Shown here in pieces: positions 9,260 through 16,529 of a DNA stretch of 64,000 bases. Under the pieces are notes generated by a model that worked only from the letters and a program-made list of their open reading frames with translations, ran no database searches and was not told the DNA's origin. The stretch spans positions 1 through 64,000 of the forward strand of contig NZ_FOSK01000004.1 in assembly GCF_900114245.1 (NCBI RefSeq), in the 5' to 3' direction. Source of the DNA: Pseudovibrio ascidiaceicola (GTDB lineage Bacteria; Pseudomonadota; Alphaproteobacteria; Rhizobiales; Stappiaceae). A program made the translations under genes and the position numbers. Positions within the stretch are counted from its first letter, which is position 1; the number at the start of each line of letters is the position of its first letter.

Positions 9260-9667
9260 ATGGAACAGGAACAGAGTTTCAGCCACAGCGAAGGTGAGGC
9301 TGGGGAGTTTGAGGCGCGGGGGTTGCGGAGTTATTTTGAATATCGCGACCTTGGCGTGGCGGATGCCACCAATGGGGCTGTGGTTGCGCATGTGATTAAA
9401 GCGCGTGAAGGGCATAATGCGACGGGGCAATGGCATGTGCATGATTGCTCCTTTCAGTTTTATTATGTGCTGAAAGGCTGGGCGCGGTTTGAGTATGAGG
9501 GGCATGGCATCCGCACGGTGAAACCGGGGGACTGCGTGGTGCAGCCAGCGGGTATTCGCCACCGCGAGATTGAACATTCAGAGGATTTTGAGCTGATCGA
9601 GATCGTCTCGCCTGCCAATTTTAGCACCCGTGCGGAGGACGAGGCGACTGAGTCTGCTGAAGCCTGA
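9260..9667 (+). CDS. Cupin-domain protein
   Basis: A 135-residue single-domain beta-barrel cupin. The metal-binding motif 1 is recognisable (HVHDCSFQFYYVLKGWARFEYEG), as is motif 2 (PGDCVVQPAGIRHREIEHSED), with His/Glu ligands in both. The start at 9260 has GGGAGG ahead of it. Function is unassigned; small cupins of this shape act as isomerases, dioxygenases or ligand sensors. It ends in a shared terminator with the convergent helicase gene. Confidence 0.75.
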   Translation: MEQEQSFSHSEGEAGEFEARGLRSYFEYRDLGVADATNGAVVAHVIKAREGHNATGQWHVHDCSFQFYYVLKGWARFEYEGHGIRTVKPGDCVVQPAGIRHREIEHSEDFELIEIVSPANFSTRAEDEATESAEA

Positions 9668-9675
9668 AAGCAAAA

Positions 9676-9695
9676 CCGGGGCTTGTGAGCCCCGG
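9676..9695. terminator. Terminator between cupin and helicase genes
   Basis: A perfect eight-base stem CCGGGGCT / AGCCCCGG with loop TGTG, preceded by AAAA and followed within four bases by TTTT, lies between two convergent genes. It probably works in both directions. Confidence 0.85.
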
Positions 9696-9709
9696 CGTGT
9701 TTTATAAAA

Positions 9710-11182
9710 TCAGCGCTGCGCAGCTGCTGGTTTTGCGCGGCGTGGTCTGTTGCTCTGACTACGGTTTGGGCCGTTTTTCTGAGCCGGACGCGCATTGGCG
9801 TTTGGTTTGCCGCCGCGGCCACGACCTGCGTTTGGCTTTGCACCAGCTGGTCTTGCGCCTGCTTCACCTGCTGGTTTGCTGCCTTGTGCGGCACCCTTGC
9901 AGCCTGCACCGCCAGCTGGGCGACCAGCACCACCGGCTGAGCGGCCAGCACCGCCACCTCCACCACCGCTGCGGCGACGGTTGCCTTGCGGGCGTTTGTG
10001 GCGCTTCAGCTGTGTTTGTTCGTTTGTTGGGTCATACGCAGGCATTTCACCGCCTGCCCAATCGCCATCCCCAGACGGGATTTTGCGGCCAATCAGGCGT
10101 TCAATGTCGCGCAGGTATGGCTGTTCTGTTGCATCACACAGGGAGATGGCAACACCGCTTTTGCCTGCGCGGGCTGTGCGGCCAATGCGGTGAACGTAAG
10201 CTTCCGGCACATTCGGCAGCTCGTAGTTGACCACGTGGCTGACGCCATCAATGTCAATACCGCGGGCAGCAATGTCTGTTGCAACGAGGATTTTGATGGA
10301 ACCGTTTTTGAAGCCATCAAGCGATCTTTCGCGCTGGCGCTGGCTCTTGTTGCCGTGGATGGCTGCGGAGCTGAGGCCTGCTTTGTCCAGATGACCGCTG
10401 ACACGGTCTGCGCCGCGCTTGGTGCGGGTGAAGACGATGGCGCGTTCGATGTCTTTTTCCGACAGGATTTCCTGCAGGGCAGCTCGCTTTGAGCTTGAGT
10501 TGAGGAAGCGAACGGACTGCTCGATTTTCTCAATTGGACGAGAGACCGGCGCCACGGAGATTTCACGCGGGTTGGTCTGGAATTCTTTCGCCAGCTTGCG
10601 GATCTGGTGTGGCATGGTTGCGGAGAGCAGCACTGTCTGGCGTACTTTTGGCAGTTTGCCAAGAATACGGCGGATGGCTGGGGCAAAGCCAAGGTCCAGC
10701 ATCTGGTCGGCTTCGTCCAGTACCACTGTTGTTGTGGCATCCAGCTTGATGCCACCGGTGCTCATGTGGTCTTCCAGACGGCCCGGTGTGGCGATCACAA
10801 TGTCCAGACCTCTGGACAGGGCGCGCAGCTGTGGGCCGGGCTTTACACCACCAAAAATAACGGCAGTTGATGGGCCGATAAACTGGCCGTAGGTGCGCAC
10901 GCTATCGGCGATCTGCGAGGCAAGCTCACGGGTTGGCGCAAGGATAAGCGCACGGCAGGTGTGCGGCGCTGGTTTTTTGCGGTCTTCTGCCAGACAGGTC
11001 AGCAGCGGCAGCACGAAGGCTGCGGTTTTGCCGGTGCCTGTTTGTGCGATGCCGAGGATGTCCTCGCCCGCTTTCATGTGCGGAATTACTTCACGCTGGA
11101 TTGGGGTTGGGGCTTCATAGCCCTCTTCTTTTACGGCGCGCAGGATAGGCTCTGCCAGGCCAGCTTCGTCAAAATTCTTCAC
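9710..11182 (-). CDS. DEAD-box ATP-dependent RNA helicase
   Basis: A 490-residue RNA helicase of the RhlE-like group, acting in ribosome assembly or mRNA turnover. Motifs appear in order: Q-motif PTPIQ, Walker A AQTGTGKT, PTRELA, DEAD in VLDEADQML, SAT in LLSATMP, ARGIDI and HRIGRTARAGK. From about residue 400 the tail is a low-complexity Gly/Ala/Arg region (GGGGGGAGRSAGGAGRPAGG), typical of RNA-binding extensions. The GTG at 11182 starts the conserved FDEAGL helix and has GGAAG about eight bases upstream. An in-frame start at 11242 would add 20 unlikely residues. Confidence 0.92.
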   Translation of the reverse strand: MKNFDEAGLAEPILRAVKEEGYEAPTPIQREVIPHMKAGEDILGIAQTGTGKTAAFVLPLLTCLAEDRKKPAPHTCRALILAPTRELASQIADSVRTYGQFIGPSTAVIFGGVKPGPQLRALSRGLDIVIATPGRLEDHMSTGGIKLDATTTVVLDEADQMLDLGFAPAIRRILGKLPKVRQTVLLSATMPHQIRKLAKEFQTNPREISVAPVSRPIEKIEQSVRFLNSSSKRAALQEILSEKDIERAIVFTRTKRGADRVSGHLDKAGLSSAAIHGNKSQRQRERSLDGFKNGSIKILVATDIAARGIDIDGVSHVVNYELPNVPEAYVHRIGRTARAGKSGVAISLCDATEQPYLRDIERLIGRKIPSGDGDWAGGEMPAYDPTNEQTQLKRHKRPQGNRRRSGGGGGGAGRSAGGAGRPAGGAGCKGAAQGSKPAGEAGARPAGAKPNAGRGRGGKPNANARPAQKNGPNRSQSNRPRRAKPAAAQR

Positions 11183-11438
11183 TCTCGTTCTTCCAAGATG
11201 TGCAGAGCACGCCCCCTGATATGGGATCAGGAAGATGCTCATAGATTAAACGCCAGCATGTCCCTCGCAGACAAGTGTCTACGCGGCCAGACTGGCTAAA
11301 ATTGAGATCCATGGAGTTTGAGAGGAGCTTTGAAAGCGACCTAGAAACGCTGCGGACCACGGTGCGTGCCCGTGTTACATCCCACTCGAGCAGGCTGCCT
11401 TGCTGAATATATTGCAGGCAGCGGGGTGGCGCTCCAAG
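11183..11438. other. Upstream region of the helicase gene
   Basis: About 255 bases of helicase leader and promoter DNA. Some short frames are open here, but no supported gene, cold-shock element or operator was identified. Confidence 0.35.
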
Positions 11439-11516
11439 CATTTGCCCGATGAGCGCGTTGCCTCGGGAGATATAGGTAAATGCGCGGGAATGCAAGGGGG
11501 TGGGTGTGAGATGATC
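11439..11516 (+). repeat. Degenerate direct copy of the 253-bp repeat end
   Basis: This stretch (TTGCCCGATGAGCGCGTTG, later GGGAATGCAAG and GGTGGGTGTGAGATGAT) resembles the sequence at 12587-12660 that closes the tandem repeat block. The GIY-YIG gene and the block therefore lie between two related direct copies. Confidence 0.6.
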
Positions 11517-11520
11517 CACG

Positions 11521-11567
11521 CAAAGCCCTCCTCGCCGCCGTCATCCTGTGCTTGATGCGGGAACTAG
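11521..11567 (-). repeat. Inverted copy of the repeat palindrome left of the GIY-YIG gene
   Basis: Reverse-complemented, this begins CTAGTTCCCGCATCAAG and matches the direct copy at 11945-11991 at 29 of 35 aligned bases by eye. The two copies bracket the GIY-YIG gene, with the left copy ending 17 bases beyond its stop codon. Confidence 0.65.
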
Positions 11568-11584
11568 AGCGACCACTAAAGCCC

Positions 11585-11869
11585 TCACGCTAAGTCCTGA
11601 TACAGATCACGCCACGCTGGGTTAAGTGTTTCAATCAGCTTCAGTTTCCACGCTCGTCTCCAGCGTTTCAGCTTTTTCTCGCGAGCGATCGCATCACCAA
11701 TGCGCTCAAACTCTTCGTAATAAACCAGCTGAGAAACCCCATAACGAGCCGTAAATGAGGTTGCCACCTTCTCCCGATGCTCATGAATACGGCGTGCCAG
11801 ATTATTGGTGACGCCCGTGTAGAGCGTCCCGTTTCTCTGACTTGCGGTGATGTAGATGTAATAGGGCAT
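11585..11869 (-). CDS. Small GIY-YIG nuclease-domain protein
   Basis: A 94-residue single-domain GIY-YIG protein (UPF0213/YhbQ-like size). The hallmark is YYIYITAS...GTLYTGVTNNLARRIHEH: the paired Tyr-Ile-Tyr and Thr-Gly-Val strands, then the catalytic Arg of LARRI and the helix His. A downstream EEF Glu could be the metal ligand. The C-terminus KKLKRWRRAWKLKLIE is highly basic. Family members can nick DNA, but biological roles of these stand-alone copies are poorly known. The gene sits inside a repeat block: its ATG lies within the same repeat phase that recurs at 12117 and 12370, and inverted repeat copies flank it. That arrangement suggests an association with the repeats. Confidence 0.85.
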   Translation of the reverse strand: MPYYIYITASQRNGTLYTGVTNNLARRIHEHREKVATSFTARYGVSQLVYYEEFERIGDAIAREKKLKRWRRAWKLKLIETLNPAWRDLYQDLA

Positions 11870-12660
11870 GTCGTAGTTTGCAGGTGCCCGTGTGGCCTGC
11901 CAACTGCGTGATGTGGCTAGGATGTTATCAGGGGTTAGTTACAGCTAGATCCCGCATCAAGTGCGGGAAGACGGCGGTGGGGGCTTTAAGGTTTGCCCAA
12001 ATGCCCCTAGCCGTCATGCCGGACGAGCGAAGCGAAGATCCGGTATCCAGAGCTAAGCAGTAGGGCGACGCTCACAGCGTATGCCCGATGAATGCGTTGG
12101 CTGAGGAGGCGTTTGTGAGCATGCTGTAGTTTGTGGGTGTACATGCAGATTGCCAACCGTGTGATATGGCTAGGTCGTTATCTGAGGTGAGTTCCGGCTG
12201 GATCCCGCATCAAGTGCGGGAAGACGGCGGTGGGGGCTTTATGTTCTGCCCAAACGTCCCTCACCGTCATGCCGGACGAGCGAAGCGACTATCCGGTATC
12301 CAGAGCAAGACAGGAGAGCGGTGCTCACAGCGTATGCCTGGTGAGAGCGTTGGCTGAGGAGGCGTTTGTGAGCATGCTGTAGTTTGTGGGTGTACATGCG
12401 AAATGCCAACTGCATGATATGGCTAGGTCGTTATCTGAGGTGAGTTCCGGCTGGATCCCGCATCAAGTGCGGGAAGACGGCGGTGGGGGCTTTAAAGTCT
12501 GCCCAAACGTCCCTCACCGTCATGCCGGACAAGCGAAGCGAAGATCCGGTATCCAGAGCAAAGCGGCAGGGCCCAGCCCACAACACTTGCCTGATGAGTG
12601 CGTTGGTTGAAGGGAAATAGGGAAGATTGTGGGAATGCAAGAGGTGGGGCGTAAGACATC
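11864..12660. repeat. Three 253-bp tandem repeat units plus a partial fourth
   Basis: The string GATCCCGCATCAAGTGCGGG recurs at 11948, 12201 and 12454. GGGCATG/GAGCATG (the GIY-YIG start region) recurs at 11864, 12117 and 12370. Both give exactly 253 bases per unit. Each unit contains a short palindrome (CCCGCATCAAGTGCGGG) and a second palindromic motif of the CCGGACGAGCGAAGCG...ATCCGG type. A divergent partial unit closes the array at about 12585-12660. The open frames seen inside are by-products of the repetition. Confidence 0.9.
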
Positions 12661-13145
12661 TAAGTTAGATTGAAACGCTCTTTAAGCTCCTCGACATAAA
12701 GTGTCATCATCAAATAGCTTGGCAATGGAAGCCCCAAACGAGCTGCTTCTTGTTCTGCAGCATCAATCATCACCTGATCTTCCGGGGCTGTCGTTCCAAA
12801 CATCGCAAGCGAGATAATCGCACCATTATCTGCTCCTTGCTTGAATGATGCACTCATAGGCTTTTGCATGGTAAGCTCGGTAAATCTTTGAGCTATTGCC
12901 ATACCGCTCATATTGGAGAGAGCAGAAAAGCTTTCTTGGAGTACATAACCTCTATCAGTTCGGCTCAACTTACCTTTGGCAAGTATCAACGCAACCATGC
13001 TAGCCATGGACCCAAAGAAACCTACAACAAACTCATCCTGCCAAAATCCTGCAGGGATACCGTGGTGGTGTTGAAATATTGCATACGGCTGCTTAACCAT
13101 CTCGATGGTCTGTCGTGTCACCTTTTTCCGAAAACCACCAAACAT
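12660..13145 (-). CDS. Hypothetical protein
   Basis: A 161-residue protein of no recognised family, starting at the Met at 13145 (MFGGFRKKVT), with AAAGGGA seven bases upstream. Codons upstream of that Met in the same frame look untranslated. It has a mildly hydrophobic stretch (VVGFFGSMASMVALIL, about residues 36-51) and an acidic C-terminal helix (YVEELKERF). It is probably a soluble or peripheral cytoplasmic protein. It is transcribed toward the repeat array, with the stop codon at the array's edge. Confidence 0.6.
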   Translation of the reverse strand: MFGGFRKKVTRQTIEMVKQPYAIFQHHHGIPAGFWQDEFVVGFFGSMASMVALILAKGKLSRTDRGYVLQESFSALSNMSGMAIAQRFTELTMQKPMSASFKQGADNGAIISLAMFGTTAPEDQVMIDAAEQEAARLGLPLPSYLMMTLYVEELKERFNLT

Positions 13146-13595
13146 GCAAAATCCCTTTCGCATCACCATGCCAACGTTGCAGCTTAAGGTAACTGTTACT
13201 GTCCAAGCATTTTGCAATCGAATTTGGCTAGTCGAACGATGCAAACATAATGAAGAGAACAGCGCCGACCATCACCACTGTCTACATCCAATCTTCGTCG
13301 AAGCAGTTATAATTGCAAGAAAATTTTATACAACTAATGCATAATTCATCAATAAACAACAGCAAATTCGAAATACGCATTACTCTCTGAAAGTTATGAG
13401 ATAATTGTAGTTCATCTGTAAATCATAACTGATCAAGCCAATATCGAAAGAGCTACTGCTTGCTAGATCCCGGCTCGGAGGCAGGGATGACGGTGGTGGG
13501 CGTCGTCAGCGTATCCTTGGGGCAACACCTCCGCCTTCTTCTGCAACTTTTCGTTGACAGGGGCACGGTTCCATTCCACATTCATATGTGAGGCG
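13146..13595. other. Intergenic region with a degenerate repeat copy
   Basis: No gene supported. At about 13462-13500 a single degenerate copy of the neighbouring repeat occurs (GCTAGATCCCGG...GGATGACGGTGGTGGG), a kilobase from the tandem block. The rest is AT-rich and unremarkable. Confidence 0.45.
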
Positions 13596-13828
13596 TAGAA
13601 ACCTCTGAAAAGCGGCTACCGCTCCCGTCAACTAGCGGATTTTTTGTGTCTTTTTTCTAAGGGCGCAAACCCTTTGCTATGAGCGGGAGGGCGGTGAATA
13701 CAACACCTCCTTCGGGGGGGAATAAACTCGCCTGTCTTTTCCAGGTTTCTAACCTCCCGCTCGCCAGTGGGTCGTAGAAAACTCCTTGTCGTGCGGATCT
13801 TCAACAGCCAGAAAAGAAGGCTTTGAAT
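13596..13828 (+). promoter_or_regulatory. Candidate structured 5' leader of the downstream small gene
   Basis: The 230 bases before the small gene at 13829 contain dense complementary segments. AGCGG/CCGCT (13611-13623) competes with CCGCT/AGCGG plus ATTTTTT (13619-13645), the layout of an antiterminator and terminator. AAGGG/CCCTT pairs at 13659-13674. GAGCGGGAGG (13681-13690) pairs with CCTCCCGCTC (13753-13762). CCTCC-TTCG-GGGGG (13706-13719) has a UUCG tetraloop. TAGAAACCT (13596-13604) pairs with AGGTTTCTA (13743-13751), interleaved with the ten-base stem. A cis-regulatory RNA is inferred; no known riboswitch family is recognised. Confidence 0.45.
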
Positions 13829-14155
13829 ATGGACGACACTGCATGCGCCTGTGGCGCCACAAATACTCTTCAAAATGAAATTGACGAAGTAAACGTTGCT
13901 GTTTCTGATCTTCAGAACTTTGCTTACATGCAGCATCTAGTGCTGTGCGAGCGGATGAAGAACAGTTGTGAGCGGGATGCTTTGCTCACTTTGCATTGTG
14001 CACTATCTGACCGCCTAGAGGCACTCAACAAGACCTGCGGAATTTTAACTGATGCGTTGTCCGGCAGCTCCTTCCCTAGAGGATTATCCGGTCACGCGAC
14101 ACGCAGCGTCGCCTCTCCAACATTGGTCAACACTAAAACTGTGTCTCTTGATTAG
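13829..14155 (+). CDS. Small Cys-containing hypothetical protein
   Basis: A 108-residue protein starting MDDTACACGATN with AGAAGG about eight bases before the ATG. The N-terminus has two close Cys (CAC). The middle is helical (LQNEIDEVNVAVSDLQNFAYMQHLVLCERMK) with heptad-like spacing, and further Cys follow. No family is recognised. The good ribosome binding site, the elaborate structured leader and a terminator hairpin downstream argue that it is real. It could be a regulated small effector protein, but no function should be assumed. Confidence 0.6.
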   Translation: MDDTACACGATNTLQNEIDEVNVAVSDLQNFAYMQHLVLCERMKNSCERDALLTLHCALSDRLEALNKTCGILTDALSGSSFPRGLSGHATRSVASPTLVNTKTVSLD

Positions 14156-14219
14156 ATCACCGTGAACGGCACTCCAAGGGCTGGCAGCACCACCCTTACA
14201 CAGCCCTTCATGAGTGTCC

Positions 14220-14260
14220 TGCTGGTCTGCGGCCGGGCGAATTGTGCCCGCAGGCCAGCA
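14220..14260. terminator. Terminator-like hairpin between convergent genes
   Basis: TGCTGGTCTGCGG pairs with CCGCAGGCCAGCA (13 bases, one G-T wobble), followed on the plus strand by TCTTTGTGTCTGTTT. It lies between the small gene ending at 14155 and the leftward membrane gene ending at 14297. Confidence 0.7.
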
Positions 14261-14296
14261 TCTTTGTGTCTGTTTGGTTGAGGTGGGATGCCGGGG

Positions 14297-14749
14297 TTAC
14301 AACTCGAACCTGAATACCATTGAGACCAGTGCGACCAGCCAGAGGAGCTGGACTGCACGCTCCCACAAGCCGACCTGTTTTGCGATGGCCTCCAACTCTG
14401 CCTGCGGGGCTCCGGCGGCTCTTCTTGTCGCCAGTTTCTTCCAGTTGCGGCCAATCATAAGACCGCCGATCAACACAATTGCGAGGCTGGCTGCAAACCC
14501 CAGCGAGATGGACCATGGCACGGCATCAAAGCCACCCAGAAGATGGATGAGCCAGAACCCGCTGGCGATAACACCCAGACCGATCAAAGAGCCTGCAACG
14601 GAGGCTTTGCGCAGGTAGATCTCTGGCGGGGCTGCTTTTGCAAGGTTTTCGCGTGCAAACCATTGGGCTCTTTGCTTGCCGCTTATTGTCATGCCAAACC
14701 ATGCCGCAATGAGAAGAATGTGCACAAAGCGTGCGATGAGGTAGTCCAT
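14297..14749 (-). CDS. Four-helix integral membrane protein (DUF2269/CopD-like size)
   Basis: A 150-residue protein with four predicted membrane segments: residues ~5-22, ~50-70, ~78-98 and ~130-148. The first helix carries a His (FVHILLIAAWFG), and a second His lies in the LIHLLGG segment, as in small heme or copper-resistance-like membrane proteins. The family assignment is tentative. It is divergent from the LysR gene at 14880 with 130 bases between starts, so it may be that regulator's target. Confidence 0.55.
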   Translation of the reverse strand: MDYLIARFVHILLIAAWFGMTISGKQRAQWFARENLAKAAPPEIYLRKASVAGSLIGLGVIASGFWLIHLLGGFDAVPWSISLGFAASLAIVLIGGLMIGRNWKKLATRRAAGAPQAELEAIAKQVGLWERAVQLLWLVALVSMVFRFEL

Positions 14750-14879
14750 TCCTTACTCCAAACTCATGAGGATCCGCAGAACATGCCCCTGCGGCAAACT
14801 TCAGGAGACGGATAGCATCGTCCAAATTTCGATTATATGATAAAGAATTGTCATCAGCTGCTCATTTGGAAGACGAATA

Positions 14880-15770
14880 ATGTTCAAAAAACCCAGCGCA
14901 GATCGTTTGCTTGAGTTTAAAGCTATCGTGGATTGCGGGAGCATCATGGCGGCAGCAGAGCACTTGCAGATGACGCGGCCCACCCTGAGCCGGCGTCTTG
15001 GTGACCTGGAGAAAATGCTTGGTGTGAGGCTGCTGCAGAGGAACACACGCAGTTTGTTTCCAACCGTTGCCGGCAAGGAGCTCTACCACCGTGCCACGCG
15101 GGTTGTTGCGGATATTGATGCGGCATGGACGGCGGTCCAGAATTACGACAGTGAGCCCAGTGGTCCGTTGTGCGTTTCCTTGCCCGAGAGCGATATGCTG
15201 GCCGTGCCGTTGTTTACCGAGTTTGCTGCCAAGTATCCCAAGGTCTCGCTGGATGTGGTTGTGACCAACCGCAGGACTAATTTTCGCGCTGCGGGTGTGG
15301 ATGTGGCTATGTGCTTTGGGCCAGTGCGTGATCCCGACCTGATCGTGAAGAAGCTGTTTCTCAGCCGCAGAATACCAATGGCCACAAAGGGCTACCTTGA
15401 TGCAGCGGGTACCCCTGCAACGCCCGAGCAGCTTGCCGACCACAAGTGCATTACTCTGCGTGACTCTGATGGTTTGCCGGAGACCCGATGGCCGACAACT
15501 GCTGGCGGTTCAATTGAGATTCAGCCGCGGTTGCTGAGCGCCGGGTTCCGGCTGATGTTGCAGGCGGTCCATTCCGGGTTGGGGATCGGCCTTTTGCCTG
15601 AGAGCGAACTCGCCAAGAACCCGGAGCTGGTTGCGCTGTTTCCTGATGAGGTGCAAAGCCTGAAAAACTTCAGTCTGGTTTATGTGGAACGTGACTTCCA
15701 ACTGCCACACGTCCGAGCCTTCGTTGATGAGGCAAGCATCTTCTGGAAACGATGGATTGAGGAGTGGTAG
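14880..15770 (+). CDS. LysR-family transcriptional regulator
   Basis: A 296-residue LysR regulator. The N-terminal winged helix-turn-helix (about residues 8-66) reads LLEFKAIVDCGSIMAAAEHLQMTRPTLSRRLGDLEK, and the C-terminal periplasmic-binding-like effector domain follows from about residue 90. The most likely target is the divergent membrane protein gene. Its last 91 bases overlap the opposing HAD hydrolase gene, an unusually long tail-to-tail overlap. The effector is unknown. Confidence 0.88.
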   Translation: MFKKPSADRLLEFKAIVDCGSIMAAAEHLQMTRPTLSRRLGDLEKMLGVRLLQRNTRSLFPTVAGKELYHRATRVVADIDAAWTAVQNYDSEPSGPLCVSLPESDMLAVPLFTEFAAKYPKVSLDVVVTNRRTNFRAAGVDVAMCFGPVRDPDLIVKKLFLSRRIPMATKGYLDAAGTPATPEQLADHKCITLRDSDGLPETRWPTTAGGSIEIQPRLLSAGFRLMLQAVHSGLGIGLLPESELAKNPELVALFPDEVQSLKNFSLVYVERDFQLPHVRAFVDEASIFWKRWIEEW

Positions 15771-16444
15771 GGGCGTTCAGCCGGCACGAGGCCCAGTAGT
15801 TCTGGCAGGGCTGTCATGGATTGGAAAGGGTGTGCTCCGAAAAGGTTTGTTGGGGTTGGGATGTTTTCTGGTGAGTACACAAAACAGCGCATGCCGGCGC
15901 TGGCGGCGGCCTTCATGCCGGTGGCGCTGTCCTCAATCACAACGCAGTGCTCCGGGCTGATGCCTGCCATTTTCGCGCCGTGCAGGAACAGGTCCGGCGC
16001 TGGTTTGGGGATGCCTACATCGGTTGCGGTGAAGACGTTGTCGCCAAACCATGGCAGCAAGCCGGTGATTTCCAGCGACATGCGGACCGTGAACGGATGG
16101 CCGTTGGAGCCGACGCAGATGGGAATACCAGCATTTGCGAGTTGCTTTATCACCTGCTGAATGCCGTTGACGGGCTGGACTTCCTTCTCCAACAGAGCGT
16201 TTGACTGCTCGTGGAAGTCCTTGTTCCAATGATCGGGCGCGGTTAGGCCCTGCTCCTTGAGGTAGGCCTCTACCTCACGGCTGGTTTTGCCGACGAACAT
16301 CTCCCAGCATTCCTGGAAGGTCAGCGTCCCTCCGTAGGACAGCAACAGTTTATGCAAGACGCGTATGTAGAGCGGCTCAGAATCCACGAGCACGCCATCA
16401 CAATCAAAAATCACAAGCTTAGGTGGGACCGATAAAAAAGGCAC
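15680..16444 (-). CDS. HAD-superfamily phosphatase/phosphoglucomutase-like
   Basis: A 254-residue haloacid dehalogenase-type hydrolase. Motif I is FDCDGVLVDSE (nucleophile and acid/base Asp), motif II VGSNG, the Lys in GIPKPAPD, and motif IV VIEDSATGMKAA. A helical cap lies between motifs I and II, as in beta-phosphoglucomutase-like and sugar-phosphatase members. A GTG at 16444, eight residues before the first strand, is the preferred start. The open frame upstream to 16600 has no family counterpart. The last ~27 residues run past the normal end of the fold into the opposing LysR gene, suggesting a lost stop codon. Substrate unknown. Confidence 0.82.
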   Translation of the reverse strand: MPFLSVPPKLVIFDCDGVLVDSEPLYIRVLHKLLLSYGGTLTFQECWEMFVGKTSREVEAYLKEQGLTAPDHWNKDFHEQSNALLEKEVQPVNGIQQVIKQLANAGIPICVGSNGHPFTVRMSLEITGLLPWFGDNVFTATDVGIPKPAPDLFLHGAKMAGISPEHCVVIEDSATGMKAAASAGMRCFVYSPENIPTPTNLFGAHPFQSMTALPELLGLVPAERPYHSSIHRFQKMLASSTKARTCGSWKSRST

Positions 16445-16529
16445 AGCAATATTCCCAATGGCAAAACGGGAGCGTAGCTTTTGGATGCGGGTGTGGCAAG
16501 CGTGGTTTGAATGGTGGATTCTGTCAGGA

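Noticed and set aside
10093-10755. 220-codon minus-strand frame inside the helicase gene
   Set aside because: Same strand but another frame of the DEAD-box gene; Ser/Gln-rich and without a domain.
11864-12660. Tandem repeats considered as a CRISPR array
   Set aside because: Units are 253 bases and nearly identical throughout, without unique spacers, and no cas genes are nearby.
13628-13936. 102-codon minus-strand frame over the structured leader
   Set aside because: It is opposite the better supported small gene and its hairpin-rich leader; composition is unprotein-like and it has no clear ribosome binding site.
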